Below, piece after piece: positions 9,757-19,471 of a DNA stretch of 64,000 bases. The translations under genes and the position numbers were made by a program. Numbering within the stretch: the first letter of the stretch is position 1; every line of letters starts with the position of its first letter. The notes beneath the pieces were generated by a model that saw only the letters and a list, made by a program, of their open reading frames with translations, did not search any database and had not been told where the DNA came from. This DNA comes from Youhaiella tibetensis (GTDB lineage: Bacteria; Pseudomonadota; Alphaproteobacteria; Rhizobiales; Devosiaceae): assembly GCF_008000755.1 (NCBI RefSeq), contig NZ_CP041690.1, positions 3,870,001 to 3,934,000 on the forward strand, read 5' to 3'.

Positions 9757-12021
9757 TTAGACCGGAAGGTTCTGCCGGTCTACCCATTCCTGCAAGAGTT
9801 CGCGCATGCTCACGCCATCGGCGCCATCGGCAAGCGCCGCGGCGACCGACTTGCGGATCGGATCGAGCTCGAGCGCCATGATCATCTCCTTGACCGGGCC
9901 GATCGAGGACGGCCCCATCGAAAGCCGGTTCATGCCGATGGCCATGAGCGCCAGCGCCTCGAGCGGCTTGCCCGCCAGCTCCCCGCACATGGTGAGCGGC
10001 ACGTTGTAGCGCCGCGCCGCGTCCACGATATGGCGCAGTGCCCGCAGGCGCGGCAGGCCGATGGGATCGTAGTTCTTGGAGACGCGCGGATTGGCGCGGT
10101 CGGCCGCAGTCAGGAACTGGATGAGGTCGTTCGACCCGATCGAGACGAAATCGGCCTCGGGCAGCAACTGGTCGAGCTCGAAGAGCAGCGAGGGCACTTC
10201 GATCATGGCGCCCAATTCGACCCTCGAGGGCACCGTCTCCCCGGCGCGCTTGAGCCGCTCGATCTCCTTCTGGACCACGAGCCGCGCCTGGCGGAACTCG
10301 AAGGCCTCGGTGACCATGGGCACGAGGATCTTCATCGGCTTGCCCTCGGCCGCCATCAAGAGCGCGCGCACCTGGGTGCGCAGCAGGCCCGGACGATCGA
10401 GCGCCAGACGCAGGGAACGCCAGCCCATGGCCGGGTTCTCCTCCGCGGCCGAGCGCATATAGGGCACGACCTTGTCCCCGCCGATATCGAGCAGGCGGAA
10501 GACGACCGGCCGCTCCCCGGCGATGCGCAGCGCGTCGCGGTAGAGGTCCACCTGCTCGTTGAGCCGGGGGAGCTTGGAGGCGATCATGAACTGCAGCTCG
10601 GTCCGGAAGAGGCCGACCCCTTCGGCGCCGGTCTCGTTGAGCATGGGCAGGTCGGCCACGAGCCCGGAATTGTGGAGCAGGGTGATCTTGTGCCCGTCCC
10701 GCGTGACCGAGGGCAGGTCGCGCAGCGCCAGGTAGTGCGCCCGGCGCTTGGCCGAGAGCCGCACCTTTTCGACATAGGTCTGCTCGACATCGGGCGTGGG
10801 CCGCAGGTGCACGGCACCAGCCCCGCCATCCACGATGATGTCGTCGCCCTCTTCGGACATCGAGACGATGCTCTCGGCCTGCCCGACCGCCACGATACCG
10901 AGCGAGCGGGCGACGATGGCCACATGCGAGGTGGACCCGCCCTCCTCGAGCACCACGCCGCGCAGCTTGCTGCGGTCGTATTCGAGCAGTTCGGCCGGCC
11001 CCATGTTGCGGGCGACCAGCACCGCGTTGTCCGGCAGCTCCTTGCCCAGGCCGTCATTGTTGTCGGTAAGCACGCGCAACAGCCGGTTGGCCAGATCGTC
11101 CAGGTCGTGCAGGCGATCGCGGATATAGGGATCGGTCTGGCGCAGCATGCGGGCGCGAGTGTCGTTCTGCACCCGCTCCACCGCCGCCTCGGCCGAAAGG
11201 CCGTTGTCGATGGCTTCCATCAGCCGCCCGACCCAGCCGCGGTCATTGGCGAACATGCGGTAGGTTTCGAGAATCTCGCGGTGGTCGGAAGACGGCTGCA
11301 TGTCGCCGTGATCGAGCATCACGTCGATCGAGACGCGCATCTTTTCGAGCGCCACGTCGAGCCGCTGCTTCTCGGCATCGATGTCATCGGCAATGAAATT
11401 GGTGACGACCACGCGCGGGTCGTGCAGCACCACCTGGCCCAGGGCGATGCCCTCGGCCAAGGCCAGCCCGTCGAAGGTGCGGGGACGCCGCAGATCGATA
11501 TCGGAGCCGGGCTTGATCAGGCTGTCGAACTCGGACGTGGCGATCATCTCGGCAAGGATGGTGGCGGTGGTCAGCATCGCCTCGACTTCATCCTCGCCGA
11601 AAACGCGCCGGTCCTTGTTTTGGACCACAAGTACGCCCAGAGTTTGTCCGGCGCGCAATACCGGCACGCCCATGAACGCGTAGAACGGATCTTCCCCGGT
11701 CTCGGGACGGTAGGCGAAGGCGGGATGGGCGGGAGCGTTTTCGAGGCTGAGCGGCTCGGCTTCGGCCGCGATGAGACCGACCAGGCCCTCCCCCAGCCGC
11801 AGTGTCGTCATATGGACGGCCTCGGGCTTGAGGCCATGGGTCGCAAACAGTTCGAGCGCGCCGTCGTCGCGCAGGACGTAGAACGAGCACACGTCGGCCC
11901 GCATGTTGTCCGCGATCAGATCGACGATCTTGTTGAGCCGGTCCTGCGAGCCCAGGGGCTCCGCCATGGTTTCGCGCAACTGCCGCAACAGCACGCGCGG
12001 ACCGCCGGTCAATGTGGCCAT
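9757..12021 (-). CDS. ptsP: Phosphoenolpyruvate--protein phosphotransferase PtsP (enzyme I-Ntr)
   Basis: First enzyme of the nitrogen-related phosphotransferase relay (PEP to PtsP to NPr to EIIA-Ntr), which is regulatory and does not import sugars. The 754 residues contain an N-terminal GAF domain (about 20-165), as expected for PtsP and absent from the sugar enzyme I, then the swivelling phosphohistidine domain with [12 protein letters not shown], and a C-terminal PEP-binding barrel with [10 protein letters not shown] and MCGELAGKP. The frame is open further upstream, but [19 protein letters not shown] at 12021 is the conserved N-terminus. It starts 64 bp after lysC, a linkage typical of Rhizobiales. 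Confidence 0.96.
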   Translation of the reverse strand: MATLTGGPRVLLRQLRETMAEPLGSQDRLNKIVDLIADNMRADVCSFYVLRDDGALELFATHGLKPEAVHMTTLRLGEGLVGLIAAEAEPLSLENAPAHPAFAYRPETGEDPFYAFMGVPVLRAGQTLGVLVVQNKDRRVFGEDEVEAMLTTATILAEMIATSEFDSLIKPGSDIDLRRPRTFDGLALAEGIALGQVVLHDPRVVVTNFIADDIDAEKQRLDVALEKMRVSIDVMLDHGDMQPSSDHREILETYRMFANDRGWVGRLMEAIDNGLSAEAAVERVQNDTRARMLRQTDPYIRDRLHDLDDLANRLLRVLTDNNDGLGKELPDNAVLVARNMGPAELLEYDRSKLRGVVLEEGGSTSHVAIVARSLGIVAVGQAESIVSMSEEGDDIIVDGGAGAVHLRPTPDVEQTYVEKVRLSAKRRAHYLALRDLPSVTRDGHKITLLHNSGLVADLPMLNETGAEGVGLFRTELQFMIASKLPRLNEQVDLYRDALRIAGERPVVFRLLDIGGDKVVPYMRSAAEENPAMGWRSLRLALDRPGLLRTQVRALLMAAEGKPMKILVPMVTEAFEFRQARLVVQKEIERLKRAGETVPSRVELGAMIEVPSLLFELDQLLPEADFVSIGSNDLIQFLTAADRANPRVSKNYDPIGLPRLRALRHIVDAARRYNVPLTMCGELAGKPLEALALMAIGMNRLSMGPSSIGPVKEMIMALELDPIRKSVAAALADGADGVSMRELLQEWVDRQNLPV

Positions 12022-12085
12022 ATCACCCTGGCGGCTTGCGCCGCTCCCTTGCCTGGGCGCGGCGGCGACCCCTCGTCGCTGGCCG

Positions 12086-13351
12086 TCAGGCGTCCTGCTT
12101 GTCCAGACCGTAATACGTATGGAGCGCGCGTACCGCAAGCTCGGCGTACTGGTCATCGATCAGCACCGAGGTCTTGATCTCGGAAGTCGTGATCAACTGG
12201 ATGTTGATGCCCTTTTCCGCCAGGGCCTTGAACATGGAAGACGCGACACCCGCATGACTACGCATGCCCACGCCCACCACCGAAATCTTGGCGCCGCCCT
12301 TCGAGCCCGAGATTCGGGAATACTCGATCGAGTCGCCGGCATCCTGGAGCGCGCGCACGGCCTTGTCGTAGTCGCTGTCGGGAACCGTGAAGGTGATGTC
12401 GGTCGTGGCGCCGTCGTCCGAAATGTTCTGGACGATCATGTCGACCACGATCGACTGGTCGGCGAGCGCGCCGAAGATGGCGGCGGCCACGCCCGGGCGG
12501 TCCTTGACGTCGCGCAGCGTGATCTTGGCCTCGGCCTTGGCGAGCGTCACGCCCGAAACGATCTGCTTTTCCATGATCTCATCCTCATCGCATACAAGGG
12601 TTCCGGGCACGCCGGGCGTTCCATCTGGGGCAATCTGGGGGGCATCCGGATCGTCGAACGAGGAGCGGACGACCAGGCGCACCTTCTGGGCCATGGCCAG
12701 CTCGACCGAGCGGATCATGAGCACCTTGGCGCCGAGCGAAGCCATCTCGAGCATTTCCTCGAAGGCGATCTTGTTGAGGCGCTGCGCCTTGGGCACGATA
12801 CGCGGATCGGTGGTGTAGACGCCATCTACATCCGTATAGATGTCGCAGCGGTCCGCCTTGACCGCCGCCGCCACGGCCACCGCCGACGTATCCGAGCCAC
12901 CACGGCCCAGCGTCGTCACGCGGCCCGAAGGCGCCACGCCCTGGAAGCCCGTGATCACCGGCACCCAGCCGGCATTCATCAACTCGTCGAGCGTGGTCGG
13001 ATCGATATCGGTGATGCGCGCGGCGCCATGGGCGTCGTCAGTACGGATCGGCACCTGCCAGCCCGAGAACGAGCGCGACGGGATGCCCATCTCCGAGAGC
13101 ACGATGGCCATCAGGCCGGCCGTGACCTGCTCGCCCGAGGCGACGACGGCGTCGTATTCGCGCGCATCGTGGATCGGGGCGGCTTCCCTGGTCCAGCCCA
13201 CCAGTTCGTTGGTCTTGCCCGACATGGCCGAGACCACCACGGTCACCTGGTGACCGGCGTCGATCTCGCGTTTGACATGGCGCGCCGACTGGCGAATGCG
13301 CTCCACGTTGGCGACGGACGTGCCACCAAACTTAACAACGATGCGGGCCAT
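12086..13351 (-). CDS. lysC: Aspartate kinase
   Basis: Phosphorylates L-aspartate, the committed step to lysine, threonine, methionine and diaminopimelate. The 421 residues begin with the substrate motif VVKFGGTSV and continue with the kinase domain (about 1-240, including GRGGSDTSA and [11 protein letters not shown]) and two ACT domains (about 265-420) for feedback by lysine/threonine. The frame extends to 13510, but the ATG at 13351 is chosen because the family starts at [10 protein letters not shown]. It is divergent from ubiG across a 199-bp spacer. Confidence 0.97.
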   Translation of the reverse strand: MARIVVKFGGTSVANVERIRQSARHVKREIDAGHQVTVVVSAMSGKTNELVGWTREAAPIHDAREYDAVVASGEQVTAGLMAIVLSEMGIPSRSFSGWQVPIRTDDAHGAARITDIDPTTLDELMNAGWVPVITGFQGVAPSGRVTTLGRGGSDTSAVAVAAAVKADRCDIYTDVDGVYTTDPRIVPKAQRLNKIAFEEMLEMASLGAKVLMIRSVELAMAQKVRLVVRSSFDDPDAPQIAPDGTPGVPGTLVCDEDEIMEKQIVSGVTLAKAEAKITLRDVKDRPGVAAAIFGALADQSIVVDMIVQNISDDGATTDITFTVPDSDYDKAVRALQDAGDSIEYSRISGSKGGAKISVVGVGMRSHAGVASSMFKALAEKGINIQLITTSEIKTSVLIDDQYAELAVRALHTYYGLDKQDA

Positions 13352-13550
13352 GGATTTTTCCCGGATAACCGCCGGTTGGAGACCGGTCGGCAAGACACTG
13401 AAATTTGCGCGCGTCTCCTGCCACAAAGGCGGGCCGGTTTCAACAAGCAAAGGGCCGCGCCCGCCCGGGCCCGGACCGTACCGTGCCGGACCTTGACATG
13501 GTCCGGCCAATCCCGCACGTCAGGATGGTTCCCTCAAGGAGGACCGGGCA

Positions 13551-14294
13551 GTGACCACCACCACGATCGACAACGAGGAAGTCGCCAAGTTCGGCGCCAT
13601 GGCCGAGGAATGGTGGAACCCCAACGGCAAGTTCAAGCCGATCCACAAGTTCAATCCGGTGCGGCTGACCTATATCCGGGACAATGCCGTACTGCATTTC
13701 GCCAAGGATCCCGGCGCGCGTCGCCCGCTCGAAGGGCTGCGCGTGCTCGATATCGGCTGCGGCGGGGGCCTGTTGAGCGAACCCATGGCACGGCTGGGCG
13801 CCGATGTGGTGGGCGCTGACGCCGCCGAGCGCAACATCAAGATCGCCCAGGTCCACGCCGCCCAGTCCGATCTCGAGATCGACTATCGCGCCACCACCGC
13901 CGAGGCCCTGGCAGAAGCGGGCGAGCAGTTCGACATCGTGCTCAACATGGAAGTGGTCGAGCACGTCTCGGACGTGCCGCTCTACATGAAGAGCTGCGCC
14001 CAGCTCGTGCGACCGGGCGGCCTGATGGTGGTCGCCACGATCAACCGCACGGCCCGCGCCTTCGCGCTGGCCATCGTCGGGGCCGAGCACATCCTGCGCT
14101 GGCTGCCGGTCGGCACCCATTCCTACGACAAGTTCCTCACGCCCGAGGAAGTCACCGCGCTCATCGAGCGCAACGGCATGAAGGTCACCGACCGGACGGG
14201 AGTTGTGTACAACCCGCTTCGCGATGCCTGGCGTCAATCGCCCGACATGGCGGTCAACTATATGTTGCTTGCCGAAAAGCCCAAGACGGCCTGA
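13551..14294 (+). CDS. ubiG: Bifunctional ubiquinone O-methyltransferase UbiG
   Basis: Performs both O-methylations in ubiquinone synthesis. The 247 residues begin with the UbiG-type segment [20 protein letters not shown] and contain SAM motif [12 protein letters not shown], and the later VVEHVSDVP and [10 protein letters not shown] patterns. The GTG start at 13551 follows AAGGAGGACC at good spacing. It is divergent from lysC and is followed 29 bp later by a small hypothetical gene on the same strand. Confidence 0.96.
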   Translation: MTTTTIDNEEVAKFGAMAEEWWNPNGKFKPIHKFNPVRLTYIRDNAVLHFAKDPGARRPLEGLRVLDIGCGGGLLSEPMARLGADVVGADAAERNIKIAQVHAAQSDLEIDYRATTAEALAEAGEQFDIVLNMEVVEHVSDVPLYMKSCAQLVRPGGLMVVATINRTARAFALAIVGAEHILRWLPVGTHSYDKFLTPEEVTALIERNGMKVTDRTGVVYNPLRDAWRQSPDMAVNYMLLAEKPKTA

Positions 14295-14323
14295 TTGTCC
14301 ACCGCGACTGAGGGGGAGCCACG

Positions 14324-14611
14324 GTGATCGAAATCGAAGTCCACATGCCTGACGGCATCGAGCCGAAGGCGGTGCCGGTAAGCGTCGAACAGGCGGCCGC
14401 GCGCGAAGAGCTGATCGTCGCCATGCGCGGCACGCTCGGAACCTATCCGGGCTGCATCCACTGGCATTTCAAGCGTGCCGGCGAGAAGGGCACGCTCGAG
14501 GTCACCTGGTGGCCCAAGATGACCCGGCTCTGGTTCAAGGTCGCCGACGGCCGCGAAGGCCCCTGGATCAGGGGCGCCATGGAGCGGCTGCGGGCCCAGC
14601 TCGAAGGCTGA
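14324..14611 (+). CDS. Small uncharacterised protein downstream of ubiG
   Basis: Soluble-looking 95-residue protein that I do not recognise. It has no signal peptide or membrane segment. It is rich in Trp in the middle (HWHFKRAGEKGTLEVTWWP and LWFKVADGREGPWIRGA). The GTG start is preceded by GAGGGGGAG, a strong ribosome site, and codon usage matches ubiG, so it is probably real and co-transcribed with ubiG. It is not an obvious ubiquinone gene. Confidence 0.65.
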   Translation: MIEIEVHMPDGIEPKAVPVSVEQAAAREELIVAMRGTLGTYPGCIHWHFKRAGEKGTLEVTWWPKMTRLWFKVADGREGPWIRGAMERLRAQLEG

Positions 14612-14656
14612 CGGGCCCGCAGGCGAAGGCGCGCTCCTTGGCAGGGTTCGCTCCGA

Positions 14657-15019
14657 TCAGGCGGCCGGCACCTTGTCGAGGAAGCCGGTGACGCGCCGCA
14701 GCTTGCCATCGGCGAGCTCGACGAAATCGGTGCCTTCCACCACCGGCTCGGCCCCATCCGGCCCCAGCCCCCAGGAGAAGCGGCCATGGACGCCATGCGC
14801 CTGCGGCTGCCCCAGGAGCGTGAAGCGGAAGCCGGGGAACTGCCCAAGGACGCCGGCGACGAGCGCCGAAATCTCGGCATGGCCCTGGGCGGCCATGAGC
14901 GGATCGACGTATCGGGCGTCACCCGCCCAGCCCCGCTCGAGCAGCGCGGCGCGCCCCGCTGCGTCCTGGGTGTTCCAAAGCGCGATATAGTCGTTGGCGA
15001 TGCTGGTGATATCGGTCAT
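14657..15019 (-). CDS. SnoaL-like (NTF2-fold) polyketide-cyclase-type protein
   Basis: Cytoplasmic NTF2-fold protein of 120 residues: an N-terminal helix with IANDYIALWNTQDAAGRAALL, then RYVDPLMAAQGHAEISALV, then beta strands ending with GFLDKVPAA. Members of the fold act as isomerases, cyclases or small-ligand binders, and the ligand is unknown. The ATG at 15019 is chosen over an in-frame upstream start at 15061 because of domain fit. It is divergent from an XRE regulator over a perfect palindrome and is very likely that regulator's target. Confidence 0.82.
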   Translation of the reverse strand: MTDITSIANDYIALWNTQDAAGRAALLERGWAGDARYVDPLMAAQGHAEISALVAGVLGQFPGFRFTLLGQPQAHGVHGRFSWGLGPDGAEPVVEGTDFVELADGKLRRVTGFLDKVPAA

Positions 15020-15077
15020 TTGCGGTCTCCGCGGTTGCTGACGACAGCAAGCAAACCGCAACTGCCGCGCCGGATCG

Positions 15078-15094
15078 ATTACCCGCCAGGTAAT
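15078..15094. promoter_or_regulatory. Palindromic operator between the SnoaL-like gene and the XRE regulator
   Basis: ATTACC-N5-GGTAAT is a perfect 6+6 inverted repeat in an AT-containing gap of an otherwise GC-rich 110-bp divergent promoter region. It is the obvious site for the adjacent helix-turn-helix regulator. Confidence 0.75.
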
Positions 15095-15129
15095 GGAAGC
15101 CGAACCGGCGGGCGTCTAGGAATGGGACC

Positions 15130-15918
15130 ATGAGCACAACCGCGACCCAACCGATCGGCGAAAAACTGCGCGACTGGCGACAGAGGCGGCGCCTGAGCCA
15201 GCTCGATCTGGCGCTGCAGGCCGAGATTTCGACCCGCCACCTCAGCTTCCTCGAAACCGGGCGCTCGCGCCCCAGCCGCGACATGGTCCTGCGCCTGGCC
15301 GACGAACTGGACGTGCCGCTGCGCGAACGCAACGCGATGCTGCTGGCCGCCGGCTTCGCGCCGGCCTTTGCCGAACGGGGGCTGGATGACGGCGCACTGA
15401 CGCCTGCCCTCTCGGCCATCAAGACGCTGCTCGCCGCCCACGAACCGTTCCCGGCCCTGGCCATCGATCGCCACTGGACGCTTGTCGCTGCCAATCGCGC
15501 CGTCGACGCACTCCTGGCCCTGGCCGCGCCCGGATTGCGCGAGCCGCCCGTCAACGTGCTGCGGCTGAGCCTCCATCCGGAGGGACTGGCAGGTCATATC
15601 GAGAACATGGCCGAATGGAAGGCACACCTGCTCCACCGCCTGCGCCGGCAGTTCGCCGAAACCGCCGACCCTGCCCTGCCCGAGCTCATCGCCGAACTCA
15701 ACGCCTATCCGGCGGGACCGCGGCGCGCCATCGAGGCAGGCGCCATCGCCGTGCCATTGCGGCTGCGCTTGCCCGGGGCGACGCTATCGTTCCTGAGCAC
15801 GACAATGGTCTTCGGCACGCCGCTCGACGTCACCGTCTCCGAACTCGCCATCGAGACATTCCTGCCCGCCGACGAGGCGACGGCGGCAGCGCTGCGCCTC
15901 ATGCAGGCGACAGGCTAG
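15130..15918 (+). CDS. XRE-family transcriptional regulator with MmyB-like ligand-binding domain
   Basis: DNA-binding regulator of 262 residues. Residues 10-65 form a lambda-repressor-type helix-turn-helix (LRDWRQRRRLSQLDLALQAE, then RHLSFLETGRSRPS). The rest is the MmyB-like PAS-type domain, which commonly contains the pattern FPALAIDRHWTLVAANRA and is thought to bind a fatty-acid-like ligand. Members usually regulate one divergent enzyme gene, which matches the SnoaL-like gene here and the ATTACC-N5-GGTAAT palindrome. Its stop overlaps the stop of the convergent DUF1178 gene by 4 bp (CTAG). Confidence 0.9.
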   Translation: MSTTATQPIGEKLRDWRQRRRLSQLDLALQAEISTRHLSFLETGRSRPSRDMVLRLADELDVPLRERNAMLLAAGFAPAFAERGLDDGALTPALSAIKTLLAAHEPFPALAIDRHWTLVAANRAVDALLALAAPGLREPPVNVLRLSLHPEGLAGHIENMAEWKAHLLHRLRRQFAETADPALPELIAELNAYPAGPRRAIEAGAIAVPLRLRLPGATLSFLSTTMVFGTPLDVTVSELAIETFLPADEATAAALRLMQATG

Positions 15919-16340
15919 TTGTGGTCTTCCGGGATATTGGGCAGCGGCATGAAATCGACGCCATCCTCGATGAGCGCGGCCACTTCGTCCTGGGTGGCCT
16001 CGCCATAGATGCCGCGCGCTTCCACATCCTTGAAATGGATCTTGCGGGCCTCTTCGGCGAACTTGTCGCCAACATAGTCGGCCTCGTTCACCACCTTGTC
16101 GCGCATGGCGCGGAGGGCAGCGCGGATCTGGTCATGCTGGGGATGGCCGATCGAGAGCGAAACCTTCTCGGAATTGGCACGGGACACGGCGGGAGCCATC
16201 AGCCCCTTGTGCACCTGCTTTGAATCGCAGACCGGGCAGGTGACGATGCCACGCTTGCTCTGGGCATCGAAGGCGGCGGCGCTGGCGAACCAGGCATCGA
16301 ACTTGTGATCGTTTTGGCAAACGAGGGAATAGTGGATCAC
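15915..16340 (-). CDS. DUF1178 family protein
   Basis: Small conserved proteobacterial protein of 141 residues. It starts with MIHYSLVCQNDHKFDAWF and has a zinc-ribbon-like arrangement: an early Cys/His, then TCPVCDSKQVHKGLMAP. Its function is unknown. It lies 14 bp after the nitrilase gene and continues the comF-grxC-nit run, a linkage I know from other Rhizobiales. Its stop codon interlocks with that of the XRE gene. Confidence 0.9.
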   Translation of the reverse strand: MIHYSLVCQNDHKFDAWFASAAAFDAQSKRGIVTCPVCDSKQVHKGLMAPAVSRANSEKVSLSIGHPQHDQIRAALRAMRDKVVNEADYVGDKFAEEARKIHFKDVEARGIYGEATQDEVAALIEDGVDFMPLPNIPEDHN

Positions 16341-16354
16341 GTAACCGGGACCTT

Positions 16355-17212
16355 TCAGATCGGCATTTTGCGCGCCGATTGGTTAACGCTTAGCGAAAAG
16401 GGCCGCGCATTGGCAAGCGCAGGCACCCTGCCCCGGGCGTCGGCAACGCGCCCGAGATCGATATCGGCGACGATGATTCCGGGCTCGTCGCCCTCTATCC
16501 GGGCCACGACTGTGCCCCAGGGATCGATGATCATCGAGTGCCCGTAGGTGGCCCGGCCATTCTCATGATGGCCGCCCTGGGCCGCGGCGATGACATAGGA
16601 TCCCGTCTCGATGGCGCGGGCCCGCAGCAGCACTTCCCAATGCGCCTGCCCCGTCGGCACCGTGAAGGCGGCCGGAACCGAGATCACCTCGGCGCCGGCA
16701 CCGGCCAGCGCGTTGAAGAGGGCGGGAAACCGCACGTCGTAGCAGATGGCCATACCCAGGTTGAACCCGGCGGCCGGCGTCACCACCGCCACGTCGCCGC
16801 CCTTGTAGGTGGCGCTTTCGCGGTATTCGCGCAGGCCCGGCAGGGTGGCATCGAAGAGGTGGATCTTGTCGTAGCTTGCGATGATCGCGCCATCGGGCCC
16901 GAAAAGGATCGAGCGATTGGCGAACCGCCCGTCGGGCAGCGCGACGGCAAGCGACCCCAGATGCAGGTAGACCCCGTGGGCGTCGGCGATCTCGGCGGCG
17001 CGGGCGATATCGCCATTGTCCTCGGCGGGCCCGGCAACCCGGGCCAGCCCCTCCCGGTTCTCGGCGAAGGCCACGGTCACTTCCGGGCTGAGCACATATT
17101 GCGCCCCGCCCGCCACGGCCGAAGCCACCAGCGCATCGAGCGCGTCCAGATTGGCCGCCGGCTCGAGGCCCGAGCGCATCTGCGCTGCGGCGATACGGAT
17201 GGGAGTGTTCAC
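16355..17212 (-). CDS. Carbon-nitrogen hydrolase (nitrilase superfamily, Nit-like)
   Basis: Predicted amidase of 285 residues. It carries the Glu-Lys-Cys catalytic triad of the superfamily: SPEVTVAF (Glu), SYDKIHLFDA (Lys) and GMAICYDVRFP (Cys). The closest general type is the Nit1/Nit2 branch, which removes faulty products such as deaminated glutathione or omega-amides. Sitting directly after grxC fits a glutathione-repair role, but that is inference. The GTG start at 17212 follows the grxC stop with no gap (TAA then GTG). Confidence 0.92.
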   Translation of the reverse strand: MNTPIRIAAAQMRSGLEPAANLDALDALVASAVAGGAQYVLSPEVTVAFAENREGLARVAGPAEDNGDIARAAEIADAHGVYLHLGSLAVALPDGRFANRSILFGPDGAIIASYDKIHLFDATLPGLREYRESATYKGGDVAVVTPAAGFNLGMAICYDVRFPALFNALAGAGAEVISVPAAFTVPTGQAHWEVLLRARAIETGSYVIAAAQGGHHENGRATYGHSMIIDPWGTVVARIEGDEPGIIVADIDLGRVADARGRVPALANARPFSLSVNQSARKMPI

Positions 17213-17467
17213 TTAAGCCTGCAAAAGCGGATCGAGATTGCCCTGGCGATCGAGCGCGGCCATGTCGTCATAGCCGCCCACATGGGTATCGCCGACAAAT
17301 ATCTGCGGCACGGTGCGGCGGCCATGGGCGCGCTCGGTCATCTTCGCCCGCAGGTCGGGGTCGAGGACGGTGATTTCTTCGTATTGCACGCCCTTGTCAT
17401 CCAGCAGCGCCTTGGCCGCGTAGCAATAGGGGCAGGTGGGCGTGGTGTAGATTTCGACCTTTGCCAT
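17213..17467 (-). CDS. grxC: Glutaredoxin 3
   Basis: Small dithiol glutaredoxin of 84 residues with the active site TTPTCPYCYAAK near the N-terminus, the cis-proline motif RRTVPQIFVGDTHVGG, and a GYDDMAAL glutathione-binding end. It reduces protein disulfides and glutathione mixed disulfides in the cytoplasm. The ATG at 17467 is preceded by GGAGAC; the frame runs further upstream but without homology. It lies between comF (25 bp upstream) and the nitrilase gene, probably in one operon. Confidence 0.95.
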   Translation of the reverse strand: MAKVEIYTTPTCPYCYAAKALLDDKGVQYEEITVLDPDLRAKMTERAHGRRTVPQIFVGDTHVGGYDDMAALDRQGNLDPLLQA

Positions 17468-17492
17468 AAAAGTCTCCGCTCGTTCGTCCCTT

Positions 17493-18287
17493 CTATATGG
17501 GCAAGTCGAGCCCGATGACAACGCGGGCGAAAGTCATGACATCGATTTGATGCACGCCGCCCCGCCGCAACTGATGGGTGAGGGCCCGCAAGGTCGAGCC
17601 GGTGGTGTAGACGTCATCGATGAGAACCACCGGCCGCCCGGCCAGGCGCCCGAGCAGATCCGGATGGGTCGCGAAGGCCCCCGCAACGTTGCGGCGGCGC
17701 TGGTCTCCGCTCAGCCCGACCTGCTGGCGCGTGCGCCGGACGCGCCGGGCGAGGGCAGCATCGACCCGCAGCCCCAGCGCCTTTCCAAGCGCCTGCGCCA
17801 GCTCCGCCGACTGGTTGTAGCGCCGCTCGATGCGGCGGCCGAAATGGAGCGGCACCGGCACCAGCACCGGATCGCCGCCCCAGAGGTCGCGCCCGGCCGG
17901 CGCCATCAGCCGCGCGCAGAACCGCGCCAGTTCGGGCTGGTCGCCATATTTGAGCCGGGAGACGATGCGGCGGGCAGCTTCGTTATAGACCAGCGCCGCC
18001 CGCGCTCTGCCGAAGGGCGGCGGATCGGCGATCGCTTCGGCCGAAAGCACACCCGGCCCGAGGGCCGCTCCCAAGGGAATGCCGAGCACGGGGCAAAAGG
18101 GCGCCGAGATCGGCCGCAACTGGGCAAAGCACCGGGCGCACAGGGTGTGGGCCTCGACCACCGGCTGGTGGCAGGCAAGGCAGGTCGGCGGATAGAGCTG
18201 GTCGAGCAACAGCGCGCCGCCGCGCGACAACGCCGTGCCCACGGGGCCGAGCGCAAACACTTTGACAAGGTCTCCCCTGCTGTCCAT
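17493..18287 (-). CDS. comF: ComF family phosphoribosyltransferase-like protein
   Basis: The 264 residues have an N-terminal zinc-binding double Cys pair (CLACH and CARC), followed by the type I phosphoribosyltransferase fold with VVLIDDVYTTGSTLRAL, the PRPP-binding loop. In naturally competent bacteria ComF helps move incoming single-stranded DNA; in Rhizobiales its role is not established. The ATG at 18287 gives the family N-terminus. It is divergent from a methyltransferase and heads the comF-grxC-nit-DUF1178 run. Confidence 0.92.
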   Translation of the reverse strand: MDSRGDLVKVFALGPVGTALSRGGALLLDQLYPPTCLACHQPVVEAHTLCARCFAQLRPISAPFCPVLGIPLGAALGPGVLSAEAIADPPPFGRARAALVYNEAARRIVSRLKYGDQPELARFCARLMAPAGRDLWGGDPVLVPVPLHFGRRIERRYNQSAELAQALGKALGLRVDAALARRVRRTRQQVGLSGDQRRRNVAGAFATHPDLLGRLAGRPVVLIDDVYTTGSTLRALTHQLRRGGVHQIDVMTFARVVIGLDLPI

Positions 18288-18360
18288 AACGCCAGTGTGC
18301 GGCATCCAAGACCATTTGGCGCTTGGCATTTATCCCGATAGCCGCCCCGAAACTGCAGCC

Positions 18361-19221
18361 ATGACCGCGCCCATCGTTTTCGACCACGAGCTGATCGCCC
18401 GCCACCTGCGCCGCCGCAAGGCCGGAGCCGAGGACTTCGTGACCTCGCTGGCACTCTACGACCTCCAGGACCGGTTGCTCGCCATTACCCGCAAGTTCGA
18501 ACAGGCCCTGATCATGGGACCGGACGGCGCCGCCCTGCCGGCGCGCGGGGAGAGTCACGACGGGGTCTTCGCGTTCGAGCGCGTCAGCACCGCCCTGCCC
18601 GCCCCCGGCATGCCGCTGGTCGACCCCGAGGACCTGGCGCTGCCGCGCACCGACTACGATCTCATCGTCTCGATCTTCGACCTGCAGGTGATCAACGACG
18701 TGCCGGGCTTTCTCGCCCGCATTCGCAGGCACCTGCGGCCGGACGGCCTGCTGCTCGCCGCCGCTGTCGGCGGCAATTCGCTGACCGAGTTGCGCCAGGC
18801 GTTCCTCGCGGCCGACGCGGCGCTTTCGGGCGGTGCCTTCGCCCGCGTCGCTCCTTTCATCGAGGTCAAGGATGCCGGAGCCCTCCTGCAGCGCGCCGGC
18901 TTCGCCCTGCCGGTAGCGGATGTGGAGAGCCACGTGGTGCGCTACGCCCACCCGATGGCGCTGATGGCCGAGCTCAAGGCGCTGGGCGCCTCCAATCCGC
19001 TGGCGGACCGCCCCGAGCGCATGGCCACCGCCAGCCTCGTCACCACGGCGGCACACGCCTACCAGGAAATGGCGGCTGATGCCGACGGGCGCGTCCGCGC
19101 CACGCTCGAAATCATCTGGATGAGCGGCTGGGCGCCCCACGAAAGCCAGCAGAAGCCCCTCGCCCCCGGCAGCGCCAAGGTGAGCATGGCCTCGATGCTG
19201 GGGAACGACCCGAAGGCCTAG
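18361..19221 (+). CDS. Class I SAM-dependent methyltransferase (BioC/NDUFAF5-like)
   Basis: Protein of 286 residues. The N-terminal pattern VFDHELIARHLRRRKAG and the region following VSIFDLQVINDVPGFLARIRR match the alphaproteobacterial group related to the mitochondrial complex I assembly factor NDUFAF5 and to BioC. The SAM site is less canonical than in UbiG. The related mitochondrial protein hydroxylates an arginine of complex I rather than methylating, so the reaction here is uncertain. It is divergent from comF, and its stop interlocks with that of the convergent Flp pilin gene (CTAG). Confidence 0.85.
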   Translation: MTAPIVFDHELIARHLRRRKAGAEDFVTSLALYDLQDRLLAITRKFEQALIMGPDGAALPARGESHDGVFAFERVSTALPAPGMPLVDPEDLALPRTDYDLIVSIFDLQVINDVPGFLARIRRHLRPDGLLLAAAVGGNSLTELRQAFLAADAALSGGAFARVAPFIEVKDAGALLQRAGFALPVADVESHVVRYAHPMALMAELKALGASNPLADRPERMATASLVTTAAHAYQEMAADADGRVRATLEIIWMSGWAPHESQQKPLAPGSAKVSMASMLGNDPKA

Positions 19222-19403
19222 GGCATCGTCAGCGCGGCACTGGTCTTTTCGGTGACGTAATTGAACAGGCCGCTCGTACCCCCGCCAAGCGCGATCATGG
19301 CGGTGATGGCGATCATCGCGATCAAAGCCGCAATGAGGCTGTATTCAATGGCGGTCGCGCCGGCCTCATCGGCGGCAAAGCGTTTCAGCGTACGTTCCAG
19401 CAT
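19218..19403 (-). CDS. Flp family type IVb pilin
   Basis: Short prepilin of 61 residues: a basic leader MLERTLKRFAADEAG, a prepilin-peptidase site before ATAIEYSLIAAL, then one hydrophobic helix with the Glu at +5 kept. Flp pilins build tight-adherence (Tad) pili, but no cpa/tad assembly genes are in this window, so this is an orphan copy here. The ATG at 19403 is chosen because it gives the usual leader length. Confidence 0.9.
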   Translation of the reverse strand: MLERTLKRFAADEAGATAIEYSLIAALIAMIAITAMIALGGGTSGLFNYVTEKTSAALTMP

Positions 19404-19471
19404 GGGCCGTTCCGAACCTTCTGTTCCAGACAAGTCCCGGGATGCGTAAGTCGCGGCGTCCCTCGTCGCAC

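Noticed and set aside
9667-12177. Long plus-strand open frame opposite ptsP
   Set aside because: Shadow of ptsP: His/Arg/Gly-rich, no start signal and no domain.
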